64,000 bases of DNA, taken from positions 3,128,501 through 3,192,500 of the forward strand of contig NZ_CP067102.1 in the NCBI RefSeq assembly GCF_016616885.1. Reading direction: 5' to 3'. The DNA comes from Bradyrhizobium diazoefficiens (GTDB lineage: Bacteria > Pseudomonadota > Alphaproteobacteria > Rhizobiales > Xanthobacteraceae). Each line of letters begins with the position of its first letter. The first letter of the stretch is position 1. Position numbers and translations under genes: made by a program. The notes under the pieces were generated by a model. The model saw nothing but the letters and a program-made list of their open reading frames with translations. It made no database searches and was not told the origin of the DNA. Positions 16,900 to 25,238 of the stretch are shown here, one piece after another.

Positions 16900-17117
16900 C
16901 GCTGGCTTCGCGCGGCGCGATGGTTCCTGCCGTTAACCAATAAGCCGATCCGGTTCCGGGCTTTTTGCGGGCGCCCCTTGCCGCCTCATGTCGCCTGATT
17001 GTCGCATGCGACTGATATTCGCGGGGAGGGCGAGGCGAGGTTTGATTCGTATCTGAGGGTGCCTCAAAGGTTCAATTGGTCATCCCCCTGTCACGGGACA
17101 TTGTTACAGGCTGTCGC

Positions 17118-17930
17118 ATGGGAAGCTACGATGTGAGTGACGAGAGCCCTGAAAGGCGCTTTCGCACCTTGTTCATCTCCGACGTTCATCTCGGAGCCCG
17201 CGGCTCGCAAGCCGACCTGTTGCTGGACTTTCTGCGCTACCACGATGCCGACACCATCTATCTCGTCGGCGACATTGTCGATGGCTGGGCGCTGAAATCG
17301 AGCTGGCACTGGCCGCAATCGCATAACGATCTGGTCCAGAAGCTGCTGCGCAAGGCGCGCAAGGGCGCCAAAATCATCTACGTGCCCGGCAATCACGACG
17401 AGTTCCTGCGCAACTATTACGGCACGCATTTCGGCGGCATCGACGTCGTCGAGAACACCGTCCACACCGGCGTGGACGGCAAGCGTTATCTCGTCATCCA
17501 CGGCGACATCTTCGACCTCGTGGTGCAGAACGCGCGCTGGCTCGCCCATCTCGGCGACAAGGCTTACGACTTCGCGATCCAGATGAATCGCTTCGTCAAC
17601 TTCTTCCGCCGCATGTTCAAGGTACCGTATTGGTCGCTGTCGCAATGGGCCAAGCAGAAGGTCAAGAACGCGGTGAACTATATCGGCGCGTTCGAGCAGG
17701 CGCTCTCGGCCGAAGCACGGCGTCATGACGCCGATGGCGTGATCTGCGGCCACATCCACTACGCCGTGATCCGCGACGAGAACGGCATCCGTTACATGAA
17801 CTGCGGCGACTGGGTCGAGAGCTGCACCGCGCTCGTCGAGCACGATGACGGACGTTTCGAGATCATCACCTGGGCGGACCATTTGCAGAAGCCGGCGCAA
17901 GTTCCGCAGGTGGCAGCAAGGGCTGCTTGA
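17118..17930 (+). CDS. LpxH-like metallophosphoesterase (UDP-2,3-diacylglucosamine diphosphatase family)
   Basis: The 270-residue calcineurin-type phosphoesterase has all five metal/phosphate motifs: FISDVHLG, LVGDIVDGW, VPGNHDE, VIHGDIFD and CGHIHYA. Annotation pipelines often place this group under LpxH. However, many alphaproteobacteria use LpxI for lipid A, and this gene is paired with a glycosyltransferase, so it may act on a different phospholipid or lipid-linked sugar. ATG 17118 was chosen; an in-frame TTG at 17076 extends it by 14 residues without similarity. Its stop overlaps the ATG of the next gene, showing tight coupling. Confidence 0.82.
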   Translation: MGSYDVSDESPERRFRTLFISDVHLGARGSQADLLLDFLRYHDADTIYLVGDIVDGWALKSSWHWPQSHNDLVQKLLRKARKGAKIIYVPGNHDEFLRNYYGTHFGGIDVVENTVHTGVDGKRYLVIHGDIFDLVVQNARWLAHLGDKAYDFAIQMNRFVNFFRRMFKVPYWSLSQWAKQKVKNAVNYIGAFEQALSAEARRHDADGVICGHIHYAVIRDENGIRYMNCGDWVESCTALVEHDDGRFEIITWADHLQKPAQVPQVAARAA

Positions 17931-18973
17931 TGCGCATCCTGGTCGCGACCGACGCCTGGCACCCGCAAGTCAACGGTGTGGTTCGGACGCTGACCAAGCT
18001 CGCTGACGCTGCCGCGACGTTTGGCGTCGAGTTCACGTTCCTGACGCCGCAATCGTTCCGCACCTTTGCGATGCCGAGCTATCGCGACGTGCGGCTTGCG
18101 ATGCCGCGCCCGGCGCGCATCGCAAAGCTGATCGAGGAAGCGCGGCCCGACAGCATCCATATCGCGACGGAAGGGCCGATCGGCCTGATGGTCCGCCGCT
18201 ATTGCCGCCAGCGCAAGCTGCCGTTCACGACCAGCTTCCACACCCGCTTTCCCGAATATGTCCGCGCGCGCGTGCCGGTTCCGGGCTCGCTGATCTGGCG
18301 GGCGCTGCGCCGCTTCCACAGCCCGAGCCGCGCCGTGATGGCGGCTACGCCTGCGCTGGCCCGAGAGCTCGGCGAGCGCGGTTTCGACAATGTCGTGCTG
18401 TGGCCACGCGGCGTCGACACCCATTTGTTCCATCCCCGCGCCATCGACCTCTGCCTGCCGGCCCCGGTGTTCCTCTCGGTCGGCCGCGTCGCGGTGGAGA
18501 AGAATCTCGAGGCGTTCCTCGACCTCGATCTGCCCGGCACCAAGGTGATCGTCGGCGACGGCCCGGCGCGCAACGCGCTGGAGGAGGCCTATCCCGACGC
18601 GATTTTTCTGGGGGAGAAGCACGGCGAGGAGCTGGCCGACATCTATGCGGCAGCCGACGTCTTCGTGTTTCCGAGCAAGACCGACACGTTCGGCCTGGTC
18701 CTGCTCGAGGCGCTGGCGAGCGGCCTGCCGGTCGCGGCCTTCCCGGTGAAGGGACCCCGCGACGTCATCGGCGATGCGCCGGTCGGCGCGCTGGACAATG
18801 ACCTGCGCAACGCCTGCTTCGCGGCGCTCGACATTTCCAGGCAGGCCTGCGTCGAATTCGCCGCCAATTACACCTGGGAGGCCTCGGCGAGGGCTTTTGT
18901 GGACAGCATCCGGGCGGTCGGCGCCGTGCTGTCCGGCCGGACCGGCTCGGAACAGCCACGCTACGTCGCCTGA
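17930..18973 (+). CDS. GT4-family glycosyltransferase, mannosyl/glycolipid type
   Basis: The 347-residue GT-B enzyme has an N-terminal acceptor domain (VATDAWHPQVNGVVRTL, FTTSFHTRFPEYV) and a C-terminal donor domain with FLSVGRVAVEKNLEAF and the retaining EX7E region PSKTDTFGLVLLEALASGLP. The closest relatives I recognise are SQD2/MgtA/PimB-like enzymes that glycosylate diacylglycerol or phosphatidylinositol-type lipids. The ATG overlaps the phosphoesterase stop by one base (TGATG). The pair therefore probably makes or remodels one glycolipid: one enzyme hydrolysing a phosphate ester, the other transferring a sugar. Confidence 0.85.
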   Translation: MRILVATDAWHPQVNGVVRTLTKLADAAATFGVEFTFLTPQSFRTFAMPSYRDVRLAMPRPARIAKLIEEARPDSIHIATEGPIGLMVRRYCRQRKLPFTTSFHTRFPEYVRARVPVPGSLIWRALRRFHSPSRAVMAATPALARELGERGFDNVVLWPRGVDTHLFHPRAIDLCLPAPVFLSVGRVAVEKNLEAFLDLDLPGTKVIVGDGPARNALEEAYPDAIFLGEKHGEELADIYAAADVFVFPSKTDTFGLVLLEALASGLPVAAFPVKGPRDVIGDAPVGALDNDLRNACFAALDISRQACVEFAANYTWEASARAFVDSIRAVGAVLSGRTGSEQPRYVA

Positions 18974-18984
18974 GTGGGGTAGAT

Positions 18985-19045
18985 TCTTGTTTTGACGCGT
19001 TTTCTTCACGCGAACCGGTATCCACTTCGCTCGAAAACGCTATGG
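18985..19045. repeat. Intergenic repeat family G, copy 1
   Basis: A near-identical 60-base sequence occurs again at 38272-38334. The core is GACGCGTTTTC, then GAACCGGTATCCACTTCGC, ending CGAAAACGCTATGG. GCGTTTTC and GAAAACGC form an inverted pair, so the element can fold into a stem-loop. It follows a coding region in both cases. Confidence 0.75.
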
Positions 19046-19101
19046 AATCCTCGCGCGGAGGTGTCTTGCCCGCGCCTCATCGGGCGCGATAACATCGCCC
19101 C

Positions 19102-20085
19102 ATGTCCGAACAGCCCCTTCCGATCGGCCCCGCCGATATCGATGCCGCAGCGCGCGTGCTCGCGCCCTTCGCCGTCCGCACCCCGCTGTTGTCCTTTCCG
19201 GTGCTCAACGAGCGTGTCGGCGCAAAAGTGTTCCTGAAGCCGGAGATGCTCCAGCGCACCGGCTCCTTCAAGTTCCGCGGCGCCTTTAACAAGGTGTTCT
19301 CGATCCCGCAGGACAAGCGCGCCGGTGGCGTCGTCGCGTTCTCCTCCGGCAACCACGCGCAGGGCGTGGCGGCGGCGGCCAAGATCCTCGATATGCACGC
19401 GACCATCGTGATGCCGGCGGACGCGCCGCTCTCGAAGCGCGAGCGCACCAAATCCTATGGCGCGGAGGTCGTGCTCTACGATCGCGACCGCGACGATCGC
19501 GAGGCGATCTCGCGCGGCATCGCCGAGAGGCGCGGTGCGACGCTGGTCAGGCCCTATGACGATCCATTCGTGATCGCGGGGCAGGGCACCGCCGGCCGCG
19601 AGATCGCGGAGGACATGGCAACGCTCGGCCTTTCGCCCGACATCGTGGTGGCGCCGGCCTCCGGCGGCGGCCTGATCGCAGGCGTCGCCACGGCCGTGAA
19701 GGCGCGCTATCCGCTGGCCGAGATCGTGGTGGCCGAGCCCGAGGCGTTCGACGATCACGGTCTGTCGCTGACCGCAGGCCATCGCGAGCCGCATCCGCCG
19801 GCGGGCCGCACCATCTGCGATGCGCTGATGGCCCTGATCCCCGGCGAAATGACCTTTGCGATCAACAGCAAGCTTTTGGCGCGCGGCGTGACCGCGTCGG
19901 ACAAGGAAGTCGGCGCGGCCGTCGCCTTTGCCTATCGCGAGCTGAAGCTCGTAGTCGAGCCCGGCGGCGCGGTGGGCCTTGCAGCGTTGCTGGCCGGCCG
20001 GCTCGACGTCGCCGGCAAGAACGTGGTCATCGTGCTCTCCGGCGGCAACGTCGACGCGGATCTGTTCGCCGAGCTGGTGGCTTGA
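19102..20085 (+). CDS. Threonine/serine dehydratase (PLP, fold type II)
   Basis: The 327-residue protein has the catalytic lysine K57 in RTGSFKFRGAFN, the substrate loop SSGNHAQGVA, the glycine-rich PLP phosphate loop ASGGGLIAG, and a C-terminal VVIVLSGGNVDADL. It has no ACT regulatory domain. It therefore resembles catabolic or serine/threonine dehydratases and serine racemase-like enzymes, not the allosteric biosynthetic IlvA. It deaminates L-Thr or L-Ser to the 2-oxo acid. It stands alone between repeat elements, with a likely terminator about 250 bp downstream. Aspartate hydroxylase or racemase activity of the same fold cannot be excluded. Confidence 0.87.
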   Translation: MSEQPLPIGPADIDAAARVLAPFAVRTPLLSFPVLNERVGAKVFLKPEMLQRTGSFKFRGAFNKVFSIPQDKRAGGVVAFSSGNHAQGVAAAAKILDMHATIVMPADAPLSKRERTKSYGAEVVLYDRDRDDREAISRGIAERRGATLVRPYDDPFVIAGQGTAGREIAEDMATLGLSPDIVVAPASGGGLIAGVATAVKARYPLAEIVVAEPEAFDDHGLSLTAGHREPHPPAGRTICDALMALIPGEMTFAINSKLLARGVTASDKEVGAAVAFAYRELKLVVEPGGAVGLAALLAGRLDVAGKNVVIVLSGGNVDADLFAELVA

Positions 20086-20120
20086 TCCCAATTGAACGGT
20101 GCGAGCGAGGGTGCTCGGTC

Positions 20121-20281
20121 CGCCTCTTCCCAGCGGGGAGAGGTCGGATTGCGCCTGGCGATGCGAAGCATCGTCCAGTGCAATCCGGGTGAGGGGCCGC
20201 GGCATCTCGTAAGACCAAAACCCCTCACCCGGATCGCATCTGTCGATGCGATCCGACCTCTCCCTTCGGGAGAGGTGGCGC
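20121..20281. repeat. Palindromic intergenic repeat, family A copy 2
   Basis: The two arms are related in inverted orientation. The left arm contains GGAGAGGTCGGATTGCGC and CAATCCGGGTGAGGGG, and the right arm contains CCCCTCACCCGGAT and ATCCGACCTCTCC, giving a long imperfect hairpin. The same building blocks occur at 664-790 and 20403-20770. Confidence 0.7.
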
Positions 20282-20331
20282 CTGGGCCGTCTCCGGTACT
20301 CAATCCCATGAAGCTTTGTTTGTTGACATGA

Positions 20332-20362
20332 AGGGGCAGAGCGTTGCCGCTCTGCCCCTTTG
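20332..20362 (+). terminator. Likely intrinsic terminator downstream of the dehydratase
   Basis: A perfect 12-bp stem AGGGGCAGAGCG / CGCTCTGCCCCT with a TTGC loop is followed by TTTG. It lies about 250 bases after the dehydratase stop, beyond a repeat element. The T-run is short, so it could alternatively be an RNA-stability hairpin. Confidence 0.5.
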
Positions 20363-20402
20363 CTATGTTTGTTGGGTTCGAACCTGCTGCTTGCTCGGTG
20401 CA

Positions 20403-20770
20403 ACCTCTCCCGCTTGCGGGCAGGGCAATCGCATATGGGATGTTGGACGGCCTGAGCGCACGCCTCGTCCTTCGAGACGACCGCTCTGCGGTCTCCTCAG
20501 GATGAGGCTAAGCGGCACCTTTTCCTGCTGAAACTGCTGCCGCGTACACCGTCCTCATCCTGAGGGCCCGCCAAAGGCGGGCGTCTCGAAGGATGGCCGC
20601 AGGGAAGCCGCTTCCATATGCGATAGCCCTGCGCTTGCGGGGGAGGTCGGCGCGAAGCGCCGGGTGGGGGCTTTCTCCAAGCGAGGATATTCTCGGTCGG
20701 CCACTAACTGTCCCGTTGCGGAGACACCCTCACCCCAGCCCTCTCCCGCAAGCGGGAGAGGGAGCGCACC
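20403..20770. repeat. Family A repeat copy 3, interrupted by a smaller element
   Basis: The outer arms (CCTCTCCCGCTTGCGGG at the left, CTCTCCCGCAAGCGGGAGAG at the right) belong to the same family as 664-790. The copy is split by a separate palindromic insert at 20420-20632. After the insert the sequence resumes with GCGCTTGCGGGGGAGGTCGG. Together with copy 2 this accounts for most of the 697-base gene-free stretch between 20086 and 20782; no ORF there looks coding. Confidence 0.65.
20420..20632. mobile_element. MITE-like 213-bp element with 21-bp terminal inverted repeats
   Basis: The left end GCAGGGCAATCGCATATGGGA matches the inverted right end at 19 of 21 positions (listed as 20 bases plus one). 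Inside, CGTCCTTCGAGACG and CCTCAGGATGAGG are mirrored by CCTCATCCTGAGG and CGTCTCGAAGGATG, so the whole element can fold back on itself. It interrupts a family A repeat. It has no coding capacity and no transposase, so it would have been mobilised in trans. No target-site duplication could be assigned with certainty. Confidence 0.55.
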
Positions 20771-20782
20771 TTCTTCGTGGCA

Positions 20783-22537
20783 TCAGTGCATGAAGCTGCC
20801 GTGGTTGTTGCCGCCGTTTGACTGGTTCATCGACTGACGGACATTGTTGCCGCCGCCATTCCCGATTCCATTGAATTGCGGCCGGTTGCTCTGGACGTTG
20901 CTCTGGACGTTGTTCTGGACGTTGTTCTGGACTTGCACCTTGTTCACCGGGCTCTTGTTGAGCTTCACGCCGTTGTTGATGCGGATCGGGTTGTTCTGCG
21001 TCTGAACGTTCACCGGCTTCACATCGACGGTCGAGCCGCCCCTGCCGATCGTCACGGGCATGCTCACGACCTTGCCAGGGGTGCCGGTGGTCGAGCCGGC
21101 ATTGTTGTTGCCGGTGTTCTGCGTGGTGGTCACCGGCAGTGTCGTGATCTTGCCGATGCCTTTGTTGTTCGTCGTCGTGTTAGTCGGCGCGGGCAGGGTG
21201 ACGATCTTGCCGCCATTGCCGAGCTTGCCGATGACGTTGCTGTCGACCGGCTTCCGCGCGACCGGCAGGTTGGCGTTCATCTGAGAGCCGCCATTGCCCT
21301 GCTGGATCAGCGGCATGTATTTGGGCTGGCCGAGATTGCCGACCTTGAGCATCGGGGCGATGTTCTGCGGAGCCAGGAACTTCGTCGCCTGCATCAAGGG
21401 GATCATCTTTGGCTGCGTCTCGAGCTTCAGCGCCATCTGCGCATAGGGGCTGTTGCCATAGCTGTCGTAGAAGGCCTTGTAGCCGATCGGCGAGTTCGCC
21501 AGCACCGCCTGGTGCCAGGCCTGCGAGAGCAGGAGGTTCGACAGCAGCCAGCGGATGTGATCGCACAGCGGGTCGTGCGGATACATCTGGATGAACTCCT
21601 GATAGTACTCCGGCCGTCCCTCGGACACGACGTAGTCATAGGCCTGGCGCGTTGAACGGCTCGGCAGGTTGGAGGCCATCTGCACCACCGGCGCGTTCAC
21701 CGGCGCGCGGTTGGCAGCCACGGCCGTGTCGCCGAAGAAGGTGAAGTCAGACGTCAGCGACGAGCTCTCCCACGGAATCTGCGCGCCGCTGGTGGACTGG
21801 TTCACCTGGAGTCGCACGCGCTTGAACAGCTGCTCGATCGGCACGTTGGGCTCACGTGCGACGTTCAGGAAGGCCTGCGTGTAGGGGCTGTGGCCGCCGC
21901 TGCCGTCGAGCGCTTCGGCGCCCGGCGCGGTCGAATAGCCGACGATCGAGCCGTTCGGCGCATCGACGATTGCCAAGCCCCGGCCGGCGTCGTTGACGTT
22001 CGGGAACGGATTGTTGCGGCAGGCGTCGAGGATGACGATGCGCATCCGGCTCGGGATCGTCTCCAGCGTCGACATCACGTCGACCAGGCGAACGGAGTCG
22101 TTGACGAGGTCGGTCTGGTTCGCAACCTTCGCGTCGACAGGGACGAGATAGTTCTCGCCGGCGAGCTGCACGCCATGACCGGCGTAATAGACCATCGCCA
22201 CCGTGTTCGGTCCACGCGCGGACACTTTTGCGGAGAAATCCTGCACCACACGCAGCATGTCGTTCTGGCCGAGGTCGGTCGCCGAGATCACCTCGAAGCC
22301 GGCCGAGTTGAGAAACTGCGCCATCGACTGCGCGTCATTGTCGGGATTGGCGAGCTGCGGCGCGTTCTGATAGTTCGAATTGCCGATCACCAGCGCCACC
22401 CGCTGCTCCGGGCCCTGCAGCGCGGCAGGCGCAGCCGGTTCGACAGGTGCGACTTGTGCGGAAACCGGGCCGCAGGCGAAGCCAAACAGGCTTCCCAGCA
22501 GGCCGGCAGTCATCAGGGCGGATTTCAGGCGGAACAT
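20783..22537 (-). CDS. Secreted caspase-family (peptidase C14) protein with Asn-rich tail
   Basis: The 584-residue protein has a signal peptide (about 1-27, ending VSAQ) and a caspase-fold domain (about 44-270). It begins RVALVIGNSNYQNAP and has catalytic His121 in VYYAGHGVQ and Cys173 in ILDACRNNPF. A helical middle region (300-400) with repeated short helices follows. The last 180 residues are low-complexity: Asn/Thr/Gly-rich, with NVQNNVQNNVQSNVQSN near the end. Bacterial metacaspase-like proteins of this group are usually periplasmic; substrates are mostly unknown. Two CRP/FNR-like palindromes lie just upstream of the start. A toxin or cell-death role is speculation. Confidence 0.85.
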   Translation of the reverse strand: MFRLKSALMTAGLLGSLFGFACGPVSAQVAPVEPAAPAALQGPEQRVALVIGNSNYQNAPQLANPDNDAQSMAQFLNSAGFEVISATDLGQNDMLRVVQDFSAKVSARGPNTVAMVYYAGHGVQLAGENYLVPVDAKVANQTDLVNDSVRLVDVMSTLETIPSRMRIVILDACRNNPFPNVNDAGRGLAIVDAPNGSIVGYSTAPGAEALDGSGGHSPYTQAFLNVAREPNVPIEQLFKRVRLQVNQSTSGAQIPWESSSLTSDFTFFGDTAVAANRAPVNAPVVQMASNLPSRSTRQAYDYVVSEGRPEYYQEFIQMYPHDPLCDHIRWLLSNLLLSQAWHQAVLANSPIGYKAFYDSYGNSPYAQMALKLETQPKMIPLMQATKFLAPQNIAPMLKVGNLGQPKYMPLIQQGNGGSQMNANLPVARKPVDSNVIGKLGNGGKIVTLPAPTNTTTNNKGIGKITTLPVTTTQNTGNNNAGSTTGTPGKVVSMPVTIGRGGSTVDVKPVNVQTQNNPIRINNGVKLNKSPVNKVQVQNNVQNNVQSNVQSNRPQFNGIGNGGGNNVRQSMNQSNGGNNHGSFMH

Positions 22538-22611
22538 GGCGTGCTCCCTCGGGGCTCATCTCGATGCGAGATTGGTTGCGAGGAAGCCTGACCGCGTTCG
22601 AGCCCGAGGTC

Positions 22612-22653
22612 TGTGATCGCGATCACCAAGGCGCGGTCGTGATCTAAATCACG
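22612..22653 (-). promoter_or_regulatory. Two CRP/FNR-family-like operators upstream of the caspase gene
   Basis: TGTGATCGCGATCACC (22612-22627) and CGTGATCTAAATCACG (22638-22653) both fit the TGTGA-N6-TCACA pattern. Their centres are 26 bp apart, starting 75 bp before the caspase ATG. Only the caspase gene starts next to them, because the neighbouring gene ends at 22698 on the same strand. The actual regulator (CRP-, FixK- or NNR-like) is not known. Confidence 0.45.
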
Positions 22654-22697
22654 CCGCGGGGATTCTGGATTGCTTGGTGCAGAGAGCCGTGCGTCTC

Positions 22698-23966
22698 TTA
22701 CGAGAAGAACGCGATCTTCTCGGCCTGGGTCATGCGGCGGATCGGGGCGAGGGCGTCGTTGGCGGCGGGGCGCGGCTTTTGCACGATGCCGCTGGCGAGA
22801 ATGGTGGCGCCGAGCGAGGGTTCGGGCATCGGTGACGGCATTGGAAGCGTCGCGGTCGGTGCTGCGCCGGATGTCGCCGCGGCCGCCATGGCGGGGGCCG
22901 GCTGCTCCATCACCTCGGCGGCGGCTTCCGCAATGGCATCGGTGAGGCGCGCGAGCGATTCCATCGCGATCGGGGCTTCGACAACCGGCTCCTCGACAAC
23001 CAGTTCCTCAACGTGCGGCGCGATCGGCGCCTCCATGGCGACCGGCTCGGCGACGTCCGCGGCCATCGGCTCGGGCGTCGACTCAGGAATGGCCGCTTCC
23101 ATCTCGATGGGCTCGACGATCTCGTCGAACTCCGGATCGGGCGCGGCCATCTCCATCGCGATCCGCGCGAGCACGGCGTCGTCCTCGGCCTCCGCGGCGG
23201 CATCGAGCGAGAACTCGTCGGCGATCTCGGGCTCGATCGCGACGTCCATCATCGCGTCCTCGGCGATGCCGCTCTTGTTGGCGGCTGCCTCGGGCGCGAT
23301 GTCCTGTGGCGTCTCCGTCAAAGCCACAGGGGCTTCGCTCGCCATCGCCGCGGGCGCCTCTGCAACCGGCGGTGCTTCCTGCGCAGGCGCAGGACGCGGC
23401 CGCGCCGCGGCCTCTGACGCTGCGACGCCGGCTGCGACGGTCTGCTCGACCCGGTCCTTGAGCAGATCGAAGGCGGCCTTGAGGTCGCCGCGCGGGTCGA
23501 TGGTCGACACCTGGGCGCAGGCTGCTTCGATCGAGGCGAGCTGCGAATCAATCAGGTCGCAGATTCGCCCGTCGGCGCCGATCTCGCGCCAGCGCCAGGA
23601 GATCTCCTTGATGATGCGCACGCCGCGCGGGATCGGTGCGAGGCTCGCCTCGAGCGCGGCCGGATCGTACGCCTTAGCCGCGGCGCTTTCTGCGTCCTCG
23701 ATTGCGCGGCGGATCGCGACCAGCGCTTCGGGCAGGCGGTCCTCGACGACGGGTTGTCGCTGTGCCGCAAGGGTTTCTTCGATTTTGGCGACCGCATCGA
23801 GCACCATGGCCGTGTCGGCATTGCGGTTGCGCTTGGCGTATTCGCCGAGGAACCAGCGGCCGCGCGCGGTTTCCATGAAGGCTTCGCGGATCGCGTCGTA
23901 ATCCTGCTCGTTCGGCTCGGCCGCGCGGGCAGACATGGGCGAGAGGGCGAATGCTTCGTTGGCCAT
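22698..23966 (-). CDS. Ala/Glu-rich hypothetical protein with a conserved N-terminal segment
   Basis: The 422-residue protein has a structured N-terminus (EQDYDAIREAFMETARGRWF then LGEYAKRNRNADT, about residues 15-50), predicted coiled helices to about 190, a long Ala/Glu/Pro/Met-rich disordered stretch, and a short basic end (PIRRMTQAEKIAFFS). The GRWFLxEYAxRNRNADT segment recurs, from memory, in uncharacterised Rhizobiales proteins. The start at 23966 was chosen because it opens onto the conserved segment; the frame runs to 24014. It is divergent from the MFS gene at 24042. It has no signal peptide or membrane segment and no recognised function. Confidence 0.7.
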   Translation of the reverse strand: MANEAFALSPMSARAAEPNEQDYDAIREAFMETARGRWFLGEYAKRNRNADTAMVLDAVAKIEETLAAQRQPVVEDRLPEALVAIRRAIEDAESAAAKAYDPAALEASLAPIPRGVRIIKEISWRWREIGADGRICDLIDSQLASIEAACAQVSTIDPRGDLKAAFDLLKDRVEQTVAAGVAASEAAARPRPAPAQEAPPVAEAPAAMASEAPVALTETPQDIAPEAAANKSGIAEDAMMDVAIEPEIADEFSLDAAAEAEDDAVLARIAMEMAAPDPEFDEIVEPIEMEAAIPESTPEPMAADVAEPVAMEAPIAPHVEELVVEEPVVEAPIAMESLARLTDAIAEAAAEVMEQPAPAMAAAATSGAAPTATLPMPSPMPEPSLGATILASGIVQKPRPAANDALAPIRRMTQAEKIAFFS

Positions 23967-24041
23967 GACAATCTCGTCGCGCAAATCACCGCGCGTTACT
24001 GTAACGATCACCACGATATCGACCGAATCGCAATTGGTTTG

Positions 24042-25238
24042 ATGCCACCCGAATCACAAATCCCCATCGCAGCAACCGTCAAGCGGCGATTCGCCGTGAG
24101 TCTCGCGCTGTTCTACTCGGCCGTGTTCGCGGTGTCGGGCACGCATCTGCCGTTCTTCCCGGTCTGGCTCAAGGCGATCGGCGTCGATGCCGCCTGGATC
24201 GGGATCATCAACGCATTGCCGTCGCTCACGCGCTTCACCACGCTGCCGCAGGTCACAGCCTTTGCCGAAAGGCGACACGCGATTCGCGCCGGCATCATGA
24301 TCTCGGTGCTCGCGACCGCAATCGGCCTTGCGGTCCTCGGCTTGCAGCAACAGCCGCTGGCGCTGTTCCTGATCTATGCGCTGACCTGCGTGATGTGGAC
24401 GCCGACGACGCCGCTCACCGATGCCTACGCACTGCGCGGCGTCGCGCGTTACGGGCTCGATTACGGGCCCTTGCGACTGTGGGGCTCGGCGGCGTTCGCC
24501 GCCGGCTCGCTGGCCTGCGGCTATCTCGTCGACAGCATCGCGGCGCGCGACCTGATCTGGATCATCGTCGCATGGGCGGTGGCTGCGGTCTTCGCCAGCC
24601 TGCTGCTTCCGCCGCTCGACGATGCCAGGCGCAAGACCACGGAGACGCCAGCCGACAAGGGCTTGTTGCGCGATGGCGGCTTCTGGGCCGTGATCGCGTC
24701 GGCTGCGCTGATCCAGGGCAGTCACGCCGCCTATTACATATTCTCCGCCATCAACTGGCAGCTCCAGGGTCTGAGCGGGCTGACCATCGCGGGGCTGTGG
24801 ACGCTGGGTGTGGTCGCCGAGATCGTCGTCTTCGCGCTGTCGCCGCGCTTCGCGCTGCATTCGTCATCGCTGATGGCGATCGGCGGAGTGAGCGCGGTGC
24901 TGCGCTGGATCGTCACGGCGCAGGAGCCGCCGCTGGCGCTGCTCGCGATCGCGCAGCTCGGTCACGGCCTGACCTTCGGAATGACTGTGGTCGGCACCAT
25001 GAATCTGCTGGTGCAGCGCGTGCCGTCGCATCAGATCGCGCGCGGGCAGGGCTACCTCGCAGCGTGCAGCGGATTGTTGGGCGCTGTGACCTCGATCGCC
25101 TCAGGCGCGATCTACGCCCGGATCGGCGGCAATCTCTATTACATCATGGCGGCAATGGCCGCGGCCGGCGCGATTGTGATCTGGTCGGCGCGGCATCGGC
25201 TCAAGGCTCAGCCCCAGAGCGAGGCATCCGGCGGATAG
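24042..25238 (+). CDS. MFS transporter, MFS_1-like (3-phenylpropionate/nucleoside-type) family
   Basis: The 398-residue protein has twelve predicted transmembrane segments. The N-terminal features (FYSAVFAVSGTHLPFFPVWL, LTRFTTLPQVTAFAERR) and the central YGLDYGPLRLWGSAAFAAGS match the MFS_1-like group that includes HcaT (phenylpropionate) and related transporters. The substrate is not determined. The ATG at 24042 lies 75 bp from the start of the divergent gene. Its last 31 bases overlap the 3' end of the convergent dipeptide epimerase gene, so both reading frames share DNA there. Confidence 0.82.
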   Translation: MPPESQIPIAATVKRRFAVSLALFYSAVFAVSGTHLPFFPVWLKAIGVDAAWIGIINALPSLTRFTTLPQVTAFAERRHAIRAGIMISVLATAIGLAVLGLQQQPLALFLIYALTCVMWTPTTPLTDAYALRGVARYGLDYGPLRLWGSAAFAAGSLACGYLVDSIAARDLIWIIVAWAVAAVFASLLLPPLDDARRKTTETPADKGLLRDGGFWAVIASAALIQGSHAAYYIFSAINWQLQGLSGLTIAGLWTLGVVAEIVVFALSPRFALHSSSLMAIGGVSAVLRWIVTAQEPPLALLAIAQLGHGLTFGMTVVGTMNLLVQRVPSHQIARGQGYLAACSGLLGAVTSIASGAIYARIGGNLYYIMAAMAAAGAIVIWSARHRLKAQPQSEASGG

